Assembly: GCF_000372745.1 (NCBI RefSeq)
Contig: NZ_KB889668.1
Location: forward strand, 204 to 64,203
Length of the DNA: 64,000 bases
Origin: Embleya scabrispora DSM 41855
GTDB taxonomy: Bacteria > Actinomycetota > Actinomycetes > Streptomycetales > Streptomycetaceae
Direction: 5' to 3'
Each line of letters starts with the position of its first letter. The first letter of the stretch is position 1. A program made the position numbers and the translations under genes. Under the pieces are notes generated by a model. The model saw only the letters and a program-made list of their open reading frames with translations, was not told the origin of the DNA and ran no database searches. Shown here one piece after another: positions 53,314 through 60,623 of this stretch.

Positions 53314-54174
53314 TCACAGGGGCGCCAGGCCGTCGAAGATCTCGTGCAGCACACGTTCGTCGCGGGCCGCGTCGGCGGCGGGTGCCGGCGCGTGCTCGGT
53401 GATGCCCAGCCCGGCCACCGCGAACTCCGCGGCCAGTGCCCGCAGCGCCGCGCCCAGCCGCGCCGGAAGCAGGCCGTCCGGCTCCGGCACGGACAGCGCG
53501 GTGAACTGTCCCGGGTCCAGGACGTCGAGATCGACGTGGAGGTAGACGTGGGTGGCCCCGGTGGCGGCGACCGCGGCCACCAGGGGGCTCGGGTCGCCGA
53601 GCTGCGCGACGGGCAGCAGGCGGATGCCTTCGGCCTCGATGAACCGCGTCTCGGCCGGGTCGACGGCGCGCACCCCGGCAAGGACGAGCCGTCGGGCGGA
53701 CAGTCGTTGCGCCGGCGGCGGCAGCAGCGCGGCGGGCCCCTGGCCGAGCAGCGTACGCAGCACCATGCCGTGGAAGGCGCCCGAGGGGGAGCTGTCCGGG
53801 GTGTTCAGGTCGGGATGGGCGTCGAACCACACCACCGCCAGGCGGTCTCCGTGCCGGCCCACCGCGTGGGCGATCGGGGCGAGTTCGACGCCGCAGTCGC
53901 CGCCCACGGTGCACAGGGCGCCGTCGCCCCACCCGTCGAGGGCCTCCCGCGTGCCGGACTGCGCGCGGGCCAGTGCGTCGAGTCGGCGCACGCCGTCCCG
54001 ATCCGGGGCCGGGTCCGCGTCGACGGCGACGACCGTGCGGCGCTTCGCGGGAAGCAGTGCGCTCAGCCGGTGTGCGCCCGCCACCAGTCGGTCCGGGTGA
54101 GCCGTGCCCGACCCCTGCCACTGGGGGACGACCAGGAGATGTTCGAAGCCCGTCGATGCATGAATATGGTTCAC
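53314..54174 (-). CDS. Arginase-fold hydrolase with altered metal ligand
   Basis: 286 residues. The ureohydrolase metal motifs are present as WFDAHPDLNTP (Asp118, His120, Asp122) and HVDLDVLDPG (Asp215, Asp217), but the usual GGDH motif is GGDCGVELAP with Cys94 in place of the first His ligand. ITEHAPAPAAD lies near the C-terminus. Such variants occur in actinobacterial arginase-family proteins of unknown substrate. It may hydrolyse a guanidino or formimino compound with one altered manganese site. GTG start at 54174. Confidence 0.82.
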   Translation of the reverse strand: MNHIHASTGFEHLLVVPQWQGSGTAHPDRLVAGAHRLSALLPAKRRTVVAVDADPAPDRDGVRRLDALARAQSGTREALDGWGDGALCTVGGDCGVELAPIAHAVGRHGDRLAVVWFDAHPDLNTPDSSPSGAFHGMVLRTLLGQGPAALLPPPAQRLSARRLVLAGVRAVDPAETRFIEAEGIRLLPVAQLGDPSPLVAAVAATGATHVYLHVDLDVLDPGQFTALSVPEPDGLLPARLGAALRALAAEFAVAGLGITEHAPAPAADAARDERVLHEIFDGLAPL

Positions 54175-54265
54175 TCGACATACATTTACAGGGCGGGTGT
54201 GGGCTGTCCAGGGTATTCGGGGCGGCGATCGGCCGACCCGGGTATCGCGCTCGGGGGTCGACCGC

Positions 54266-54721
54266 TCAGGGGATGACCGTGACCGGCCGGCGGGCCGAGC
54301 GCACCGGGCGGATCGCGAGGGAGCCGATCAGCCGGTGGCCGAAGCGTTCGGAGGCGCCGACCACGACCGCGTCGGCGCGCGCCTGGTCGGCCACCTTGGC
54401 GATCTCGTGCGCGACGTCGCCGCGCGCCTCGACGAAGCGGTGGCGCACCCGCGGCTCGTCGGCCCGACGGGCGATGTAGTCCGCGATGTCACGCACCGCG
54501 TGCGCCTGCTCCATCACCTCGGCGCCCTCGGGTGTGGTGGCGGCGAGCCCGAGCGGAGCACGGACGTACCCACCGACCAGCTCCGCGCCGCCGCGCCGGG
54601 CCTGGCCCAGGGCGTAGTCGGCGACGCGGAGCGAGGTTCGGGAGCCGTCCACGCCGACCGGTACGGCCCGCGGCCCGTCCGTACCGAGCTCGAACGTCGG
54701 CGGCGGAACGGGGCCGGTCAC
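54266..54721 (-). CDS. Universal stress protein
   Basis: 151 residues, one USP domain. VPVGVDGSRTSLRVADYALG opens the fold; the nucleotide-binding signature is VVVGASERFGHRLIGSLAIR, near G-x2-G-x9-G, so ATP binding is possible. GTG at 54721 with GAGGAG upstream. Lies 59 bases after a DUF1918 gene on the same strand, a common neighbour in actinomycetes; the pair may be expressed under stress or low oxygen. Confidence 0.88.
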   Translation of the reverse strand: MTGPVPPPTFELGTDGPRAVPVGVDGSRTSLRVADYALGQARRGGAELVGGYVRAPLGLAATTPEGAEVMEQAHAVRDIADYIARRADEPRVRHRFVEARGDVAHEIAKVADQARADAVVVGASERFGHRLIGSLAIRPVRSARRPVTVIP

Positions 54722-54780
54722 GAGGGCTCCTCGGGGGAGTGCGGGCGGCGAACCGCCCACCGGGTCGGTTGCCGGGTGCG

Positions 54781-54981
54781 CTACTCGGAGTCGGCGGAGT
54801 CGCGGTGCTCGACGACCGAGTCCGGCCCCGGCGACATGATCGTTTCGTGGCCGTTGGCTGCCCGTACCCGATACGGCGGGGTGCCGTTGGGGCCCAGCAC
54901 CTCGACGATCTCCACGAAGTGGTCCTGCTGGCCGACGACTCGGCCGTGGATGAGAAGGCGATCTCCCTTGGTGGCGTGCAT
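54781..54981 (-). CDS. DUF1918 protein
   Basis: 66 residues. MHATKGDRLLIHGRVVGQ and EIVEVLGPNGTPPYRVRAAN followed by a final PGPDSVVEHR make up a complete DUF1918 domain (small SH3-like fold). ATG at 54981 has GAGGAG upstream; a longer in-frame ATG at 55035 lacks one. Such proteins are frequent in actinobacteria, and their role is unknown. Precedes the universal stress protein gene. Confidence 0.87.
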   Translation of the reverse strand: MHATKGDRLLIHGRVVGQQDHFVEIVEVLGPNGTPPYRVRAANGHETIMSPGPDSVVEHRDSADSE

Positions 54982-55529
54982 GCGGCCTGGCTCCTCTGGG
55001 TGGATGGCGTGCGGAGAGACCCCGAGTATTCGCATGGTAACAGCTTGATCACTTTGAGTGAGTGATGGATGAGGTGGATCGGCGTCGACGGCCGGAACCG
55101 CGTCCCCGTGTTTCGCGCCCGCGGCCACTGCGGCTCCGCCGGTCGCGGGTTTCGACCCACCCGGGTGCGGGCGGGGGTCGATGGCCGGCGATGACCGTCG
55201 ACTTGCCCGGAGTTGCGGATGTTGCGGATGTTGCACCATTTCAAGACAATCCGCGGCTATCGCACGGCGGGACGAAACCTCCGCCGGGAGTGCGGTTCGA
55301 GTCCGGCGAACGGGACCACGGGTCGGTTTTCGCGATGGTCGGACGGCTGTGGAAGGTGACCGAGGCGAGCGAAAGTGGTTCTCGATGGCGGTTGATTGGT
55401 GGTAATCATCCTATTTTTGTAACCCGTTGGGAATCGGCCAATCGCCGGGTGTGGACGCTTGTTCCTCTTGACTCCCCGGTTGGCTCACCTCGATGCTCGG
55501 TAGTCGTCTCACTTCAGGGAGTGATCGGG
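54982..55529. other. 548-base gap: leader of the hemopexin operon
   Basis: Includes the DUF1918 promoter on the left. From about 55235 to 55450 base composition becomes AT-richer (with TTGATTGGTGG and CATCCTATTTTTGTAAC), which is the likely promoter region for the operon starting at 55530. The open frame reaching upstream of 55530 has no resemblance to the paralogues and is not counted as coding. Confidence 0.5.
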
Positions 55530-57188
55530 ATGTCCCGTACCTTGATCGACGCCTTCTTCACCGTTACGGACGAGGAACGACAGATCGGGTATGCGATCCA
55601 AGGCGGCCGGGTCGCCCGCTGGGACTGGAACGGCGACAAGGCACTCGACACGGACGCGGCGTTGTTGTCTCGGCGGTGGCCGCGGTTGCCCGAATCGTTC
55701 ACCGAGGGCTTCGACGCGACCTTGACCACGCCGTCCGACAACCCGTGGACGTGGGTGTTCCGAGACGAGCGATGTCTGCGGCTGAACCCATTGGACGGGA
55801 CCGTCGCCGAGGTCGCGACGATCTCGGCCCGCTTTCCGGGGTTGCCCGCGGTCTTCACGGCCGGGCTGGACGCGTCGCTGCCGGGTCCGATCGCCAACCA
55901 GGTGTACCTGTTTCGCGGCGACCGGTGCGCGCTGTACGACCTACGCGCGTCGAACCTGATCGCGGTTGGGTCGTTGGCCGACACCTGGAGCGGACTCGCC
56001 GCGAAAGCCCCGGAGTTCGTGGCCGGCATCAGCGCGGCGACGGTCAACCCCAAGTCGGGCCTGTGCTACCTGTTCCGGGGCGGGAAGTACACGCGCGGCA
56101 CGCTCGCGACCGGTGTGATCGACCTGGCGGCGAGTGCGGTGGACAACACGTCGTGGGTGGGCTTGATGCCGGCGTTCGCGCGGGGGCATGTGATCGTGCC
56201 GGGAGTCGACTCCTACAGCGTCGACTTGGAGACCCACAACGTGACTCGTCCGAACTGGGGCGGCGGGTGGCGCCGGCGCCGAGTCGAGGTCAGTCCCGAC
56301 GGGCGGTACATCCACGTCCTCGGATGGGAGGAGAACCATCGCGACTGGCACTGCCATGACATGGCCACAGGGCAGGAAGTGGGCAATAGCGGCCAATACT
56401 CCTTCATGCGCACCCAGCGAATGACATTCAGCCCCGAGGGCGGCCGCGCGTACTTCGTCCGATCGGGCCAAAGCAGTTTGTGTGCGGTCGGTTTGAATCC
56501 GCCGAGATTGTTGTCGGAGATCAGCATCTGGAATCCTGTCGACCCGCCGAACCCGACGACGGGTACGAACGCCGACGCCGAGTCGGATTCCGGCTTGCCG
56601 GTGCCGGACGATTGGTGGGACAAGCCGGCGCCCGTGGTCCTGTCACCCGATGCGCGCCGTGTGTATGCCGGTTGGGGTACCGACAATGGTCAAGCCGTCG
56701 TGTCCGAAGTGGACCTCGACGAGCAGGTGATGCGGCAGCCGTTCACGCTGCCCGGCCCAGGGCCCATCGCCGACCTGGCCATCTCCGCGGACGGCAGGTT
56801 GTTGCACGTGGCGCTCCCCGGCGGGGTGTGCGCGCTGGACCTGCTCACTGGGCAGATCGTGCTCCAAGGCGTATTGCCCGCCTGTACGGCGATGGCACTG
56901 ACTCCCGACAAGCGGGAACTCTGGTGCCTGCCGACCGCGAGCAACACCGGTGTCCTGGTGACGGATCCGGTGAGTCATCGGATTGTTCGCCGGATTCCCA
57001 TCGGTGGCCGCGGCGGACTCGGTACACCGAGCGGGCTCGCCTTCAGTCACTTCGGCACCTACGCGTATACGACCCACGAGTCCAGCCGCACCGTGGCCGT
57101 CATCGACGCCGGGTGCTATCGCAAGATCGCTTCGATCGTGCTTCCGTACGCCGGCCCGGACTCCAGCCTCGTGTTCACCCCGTACTGA
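55530..57188 (+). CDS. Hemopexin-like plus beta-propeller protein, paralogue 1
   Basis: 552 residues. Residues about 5-215 have four hemopexin-like blades: LIDAFFTVTDEERQIGYAIQ, the repeated phrase WTWVFRDERCLRLNP, VYLFRGDRCALYDLR and CYLFRGGKYTRGTL, with the D-A-x-x pattern that marks each blade. Residues about 225-552 form a YVTN-type beta-propeller (VEVSPDGRYIHVLG, VVLSPDARRVYAGWG, LAISADGRLLHVALP, LAFSHFGTYAYTTHE). No signal peptide or membrane helix. ATG at 55530 has AGGGAG 9 bases upstream. It is the most divergent of three tandem paralogues. Binding function is inferred from the folds; no ligand is known. Confidence 0.85.
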   Translation: MSRTLIDAFFTVTDEERQIGYAIQGGRVARWDWNGDKALDTDAALLSRRWPRLPESFTEGFDATLTTPSDNPWTWVFRDERCLRLNPLDGTVAEVATISARFPGLPAVFTAGLDASLPGPIANQVYLFRGDRCALYDLRASNLIAVGSLADTWSGLAAKAPEFVAGISAATVNPKSGLCYLFRGGKYTRGTLATGVIDLAASAVDNTSWVGLMPAFARGHVIVPGVDSYSVDLETHNVTRPNWGGGWRRRRVEVSPDGRYIHVLGWEENHRDWHCHDMATGQEVGNSGQYSFMRTQRMTFSPEGGRAYFVRSGQSSLCAVGLNPPRLLSEISIWNPVDPPNPTTGTNADAESDSGLPVPDDWWDKPAPVVLSPDARRVYAGWGTDNGQAVVSEVDLDEQVMRQPFTLPGPGPIADLAISADGRLLHVALPGGVCALDLLTGQIVLQGVLPACTAMALTPDKRELWCLPTASNTGVLVTDPVSHRIVRRIPIGGRGGLGTPSGLAFSHFGTYAYTTHESSRTVAVIDAGCYRKIASIVLPYAGPDSSLVFTPY

Positions 57189-57238
57189 GCCTGAGCTCGC
57201 GCCCCACCACAGTCGCCCCCACTATCGAAGGGCCCGCC

Positions 57239-58879
57239 ATGCCCGAGAACCAAGTGGACGCCTTCTTCACCATCGCCAATGCCGGCCAAGGCGCCGAGCA
57301 GACCGGATTCGTCGTCCAGGGCAACCGCGTGGCCCGCTACGGCTGGGTGAGCGGTCGCATGCTGGACGGGAGCGCCATTCGGCTCGACCGCCTGTGGCCG
57401 TTGCTCCCGACCGCCTTCCGAGCGGGTTTCGACGCGACGCTGACCACTCCGGCGGAGGACCCCTGGACATGGGTTTTTCGTGGCGACCGGTGCCTTCGGT
57501 TGCACCCGATCGACGGGACGGTCGCCGAGGAGAGCACGATCGCCGCCCGATTCCCCGGTCTGCCGCCGGGTTTCGCGTCCGGAATCGACGCGGCGCTGCC
57601 GGGGCCCACGGGCAGCCAGGTGTTCCTGTTCCGCGCCGATCAGTGTGTGCTGTACGACTCCCGGATCCCGGCCGTGGTAGAGACCAAGTCGCTCGCCGAG
57701 ATGTGGTCGGGGCTGCAGGCCAAGGCGCCGGCATTCGTGAACGGGATCAACGCAGCCACATACGACCCGAGTTCGGGGGAGTTCCACTTCTTCCGAGGGG
57801 CGCAGTACACCAAGGGCGTGCTGGCGACCCGGACGGTCACCCTCGCCGCCACGCCGATCGACGACACCTCCTGGCCGGGCCTGGTCCCGGCCTTCTCGGC
57901 GGGCTTCCTGTACCTCGCCACGGAGACGAATCTCGACAGCCAACAGGGCACGTACATCATCGATCTCGAATCGCGTGAGCCGATCGGGAAGATCCCGCAC
58001 AAGAGCGGAATCGCCGCCCGGCGTGTGGTCACCAGCCCGGATGGTCGATACGTGTACGTGTGCTCGTTCCAGGGGCGAATCTGCGCCGAGACGGCCGCCA
58101 ACAAGGTCGTGGCGGAGTTCGAGGAGGTCTGGATCAGTGCCCGTGGCGGCATGTCCTTCAGCCCGGACGGCACGCTGATGCACTTCGTGTTTCGCACCAT
58201 CCCCGGGCCCTACTACCTGGAAACCGTCCACACCGGAACCTTCGACAGTGTCGGTCGCATCACGCTCTCCAGCCTCGGACTCGGCGAGATCGACGTGGGC
58301 CCCGGCCAGACCCCCGTGGTCACCGGCCCGGACGACCGGGTGTATGTCGGCATCAACATCGAGCGCACGTGGGGTGCCGTCGCGCAGGTCGACCTGCGCG
58401 ACCGGGAGGTCCGCCAGGTGTTCCGGATCCCCGACGCCGGCCTGATGCGCGACCTCACCCTCTCTCCCGACGGCACCGTGCTGCACGTGGCGCACCTCAA
58501 CGGTGTCGCCGCGCTCGACGTGCGCAACGGCGCGATCCTGCGGCAGGGGCTGCTGCCGACTTGCTCCTGGATCGAACTCACCCCGGACGGCTCCGAGTTG
58601 TACTGCGGGCCGGTCGCGCAGGGGCAGGGCCTACTGGTCGCGGATCCGGCCGACCACGGCGTGCGGCACCGCATCCCGATCAAGGCGGGCGGTGGCCCGG
58701 GGACGCCCAGGGGCGTGGCGTTCAGTCACCGGGGCGAGTTCGCGTATGTGACGGAGGACGAGACATACCAACAGACGTCCATCGCGATCGTCGACACCGC
58801 CGAGCACCGGAAGATCGCGTCCATCCCGCTCTCACGTGACATCACCCGCCTCGACCGGGTCGCCTACGCCCCCTACTGA
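57239..58879 (+). CDS. Hemopexin-like plus beta-propeller protein, paralogue 2
   Basis: 546 residues with the same layout: hemopexin-like domain (VDAFFTIANAGQGAEQTGFV, WTWVFRGDRCLRLHPIDGTV, VFLFRADQCVLYDS, FHFFRGAQYTKGVLATRTV) followed by a beta-propeller (VVTSPDGRYVYVCSFQ, MSFSPDGTLMHFVFR, LTLSPDGTVLHVAHLNG, VAFSHRGEFAYVTEDE). Its N-terminal half is very close to paralogue 3, less so to paralogue 1, so 2 and 3 are a recent duplication. No signal peptide. GAAGGG precedes ATG at 57239. Exactly 50 bases separate it from the gene on each side. Confidence 0.87.
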   Translation: MPENQVDAFFTIANAGQGAEQTGFVVQGNRVARYGWVSGRMLDGSAIRLDRLWPLLPTAFRAGFDATLTTPAEDPWTWVFRGDRCLRLHPIDGTVAEESTIAARFPGLPPGFASGIDAALPGPTGSQVFLFRADQCVLYDSRIPAVVETKSLAEMWSGLQAKAPAFVNGINAATYDPSSGEFHFFRGAQYTKGVLATRTVTLAATPIDDTSWPGLVPAFSAGFLYLATETNLDSQQGTYIIDLESREPIGKIPHKSGIAARRVVTSPDGRYVYVCSFQGRICAETAANKVVAEFEEVWISARGGMSFSPDGTLMHFVFRTIPGPYYLETVHTGTFDSVGRITLSSLGLGEIDVGPGQTPVVTGPDDRVYVGINIERTWGAVAQVDLRDREVRQVFRIPDAGLMRDLTLSPDGTVLHVAHLNGVAALDVRNGAILRQGLLPTCSWIELTPDGSELYCGPVAQGQGLLVADPADHGVRHRIPIKAGGGPGTPRGVAFSHRGEFAYVTEDETYQQTSIAIVDTAEHRKIASIPLSRDITRLDRVAYAPY

Positions 58880-58929
58880 TCGGGCCCGTCGACCGTTGCG
58901 CCCGTACCGAACCGTTGGAGGACTTTGTC

Positions 58930-60573
58930 GTGCCCGAACACCAAGTGGACGCCTTCTTCACCATCGCCAATGCCGGCCAAGGCATCGAACAGACCGGGTT
59001 CGTCGTGCGGGGCGACCGTGCGGCCCGCTACGGCTGGGTGAGCGGGCGGATGTTGGACGGGGCGGTGCCGCTCGCGCGCCGCTGGCCGGGTTTGCCCGCC
59101 GTTTTCCGGGCCGGCTTCGACGCGGCGTTGACGCTGCCGTCGGACGACCCGTGGACGCTGGTGTTTCGTGGGACGCAGTGTCTGCGGCTGCATCCGTTGG
59201 AGGGGAGCGTCGCCGAAGTCACCACGATCGCGGCGCGGTTCCCGGGATTGCCGGCCGGGTTCGGATCCGGGATCGACGCGGCGTTGCCGGGTCCGACCGG
59301 CAGTCAGGTGTTCCTGTTCCGGGGCAATCAGTGCGTGCTGTACGACACGCGTATCCCGGCCGTGGTCGAGACCGAGTCGCTCGCCGAGATGTGGTCGGGG
59401 TTGCAGGCCAAGGCACCGGCGTTCGTGAACGGGATCAGTGCGGCGACCTACGACCCGAGCAAGGGCGAGTTCCACCTCTTTCGCGGCATGCAGTACACCA
59501 AGGGCGTCCTGGCCACCCGCACGGTCACTGCCAACGCGGCGGCGATCGACGAGAGTTCGTGGCCGGGTCTGGTGCCGACCTTCGCCCCGGGACACGTGTA
59601 CGTGAGCCATGGGTCCGGCCGTCCGCTCGACATCGTGGACGTGGCGGCGGGAAAGGTGAGCGGCAACCTGGACATCCGGGTCGCCTCGGACGCGGCCAAG
59701 ACGCTCGCCGTCAGCCCCGACGGTCGCCACCTGTATGTCCGGGCCGAGCGATCCTGGGTGTGCCTGGACACGACGACGCATCGTGTCCTGGCCCGGACCC
59801 CGGAGATCGCGACGGGACTGACCGCCACCAACACCGGGTTCAGCGCGGACGGCCGGTTCGTGCACGGGGTGCTCAGCGTTGAGCAAGGCCCGATCTACCT
59901 GGATACGTATCCGGTCGGCAGCGCCCAACGCACCCGGCGGATCGAGATCCGTGCGGGTGACCTGTTCGCCGACCCGGCCGAAGCCGCCAAGGCCGGGAGC
60001 CTGTATGTATTCGATTCCCCCTTGCTCTCGGTGCCGGGCGGCCGGCACCTCTACTTCGGCGGCAGCGTCGACGGGAACGCCGTCGTGATCGAGGTCGACG
60101 ATCAGTCCGGTCTGGTCCGACAGGGCTTCCGGATCCCCGGCTCCCAGGGGGTCGAGGACCTGGCCGTGTCGCCGGACGGGCTCTTCGTGCACGTGGCCAC
60201 TCGCAGCGATGTGGCGACCGTCGACGTGCGCAACGGAAACATCCGGCGTCAAGGGGTGCTTCCGGTGTGCGAAAACATCGCGCTGACTCCGGACGGTCTG
60301 TCGTTGTACTGCCTGCCCGAGGCCGACAAGAGCGGGATCCTCGTGGTCGATCCGGTCGACCACAGCGTGCGCTATCGGATTCCGGTGGGCGGCCAAGGCG
60401 GCCTCGGCACCCCGCACGGGATCGCGTTCGACTTCGCCGGTACGTACGCCTTCGTCGGCGAGCGCGAATCGATGGCCGTGTCGATCGTCGACACCGCCGA
60501 GCATGTGCTGGACCGCGCGATCCCGGTCGCCGCAGGCGGATGGCCACGCGCCATCGCCTTCACCGTCTACTGA
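58930..60573 (+). CDS. Hemopexin-like plus beta-propeller protein, paralogue 3
   Basis: 547 residues. Hemopexin-like part: VDAFFTIANAGQGIEQTGFV, then YGWVSGRMLDG, VFLFRGNQCVLYDTRIPAVV and FHLFRGMQYTKGVLATRTVT, nearly identical to paralogue 2 up to about residue 215. The propeller half has diverged (LAVSPDGRHLYVRAERS, LAVSPDGLFVHVATRSD, IALTPDGLSLYCLPEAD). Strong identity at one end and divergence at the other suggest gene conversion or selection on the propeller surface. GTG at 58930 follows GGAGGA by 7 bases. Confidence 0.87.
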   Translation: MPEHQVDAFFTIANAGQGIEQTGFVVRGDRAARYGWVSGRMLDGAVPLARRWPGLPAVFRAGFDAALTLPSDDPWTLVFRGTQCLRLHPLEGSVAEVTTIAARFPGLPAGFGSGIDAALPGPTGSQVFLFRGNQCVLYDTRIPAVVETESLAEMWSGLQAKAPAFVNGISAATYDPSKGEFHLFRGMQYTKGVLATRTVTANAAAIDESSWPGLVPTFAPGHVYVSHGSGRPLDIVDVAAGKVSGNLDIRVASDAAKTLAVSPDGRHLYVRAERSWVCLDTTTHRVLARTPEIATGLTATNTGFSADGRFVHGVLSVEQGPIYLDTYPVGSAQRTRRIEIRAGDLFADPAEAAKAGSLYVFDSPLLSVPGGRHLYFGGSVDGNAVVIEVDDQSGLVRQGFRIPGSQGVEDLAVSPDGLFVHVATRSDVATVDVRNGNIRRQGVLPVCENIALTPDGLSLYCLPEADKSGILVVDPVDHSVRYRIPVGGQGGLGTPHGIAFDFAGTYAFVGERESMAVSIVDTAEHVLDRAIPVAAGGWPRAIAFTVY

Positions 60574-60623
60574 CCCATCCCGCCCCACCTCGCGACACCC
60601 ACCCCCACCGCCGAGGAGGCTCC

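Noticed and set aside
55062-55529. Upstream extension of the first hemopexin-like gene
   Set aside because: No similarity to the paralogues and basic low-complexity content; ATG at 55530 has a good ribosome site and aligns with the starts of paralogues 2 and 3.
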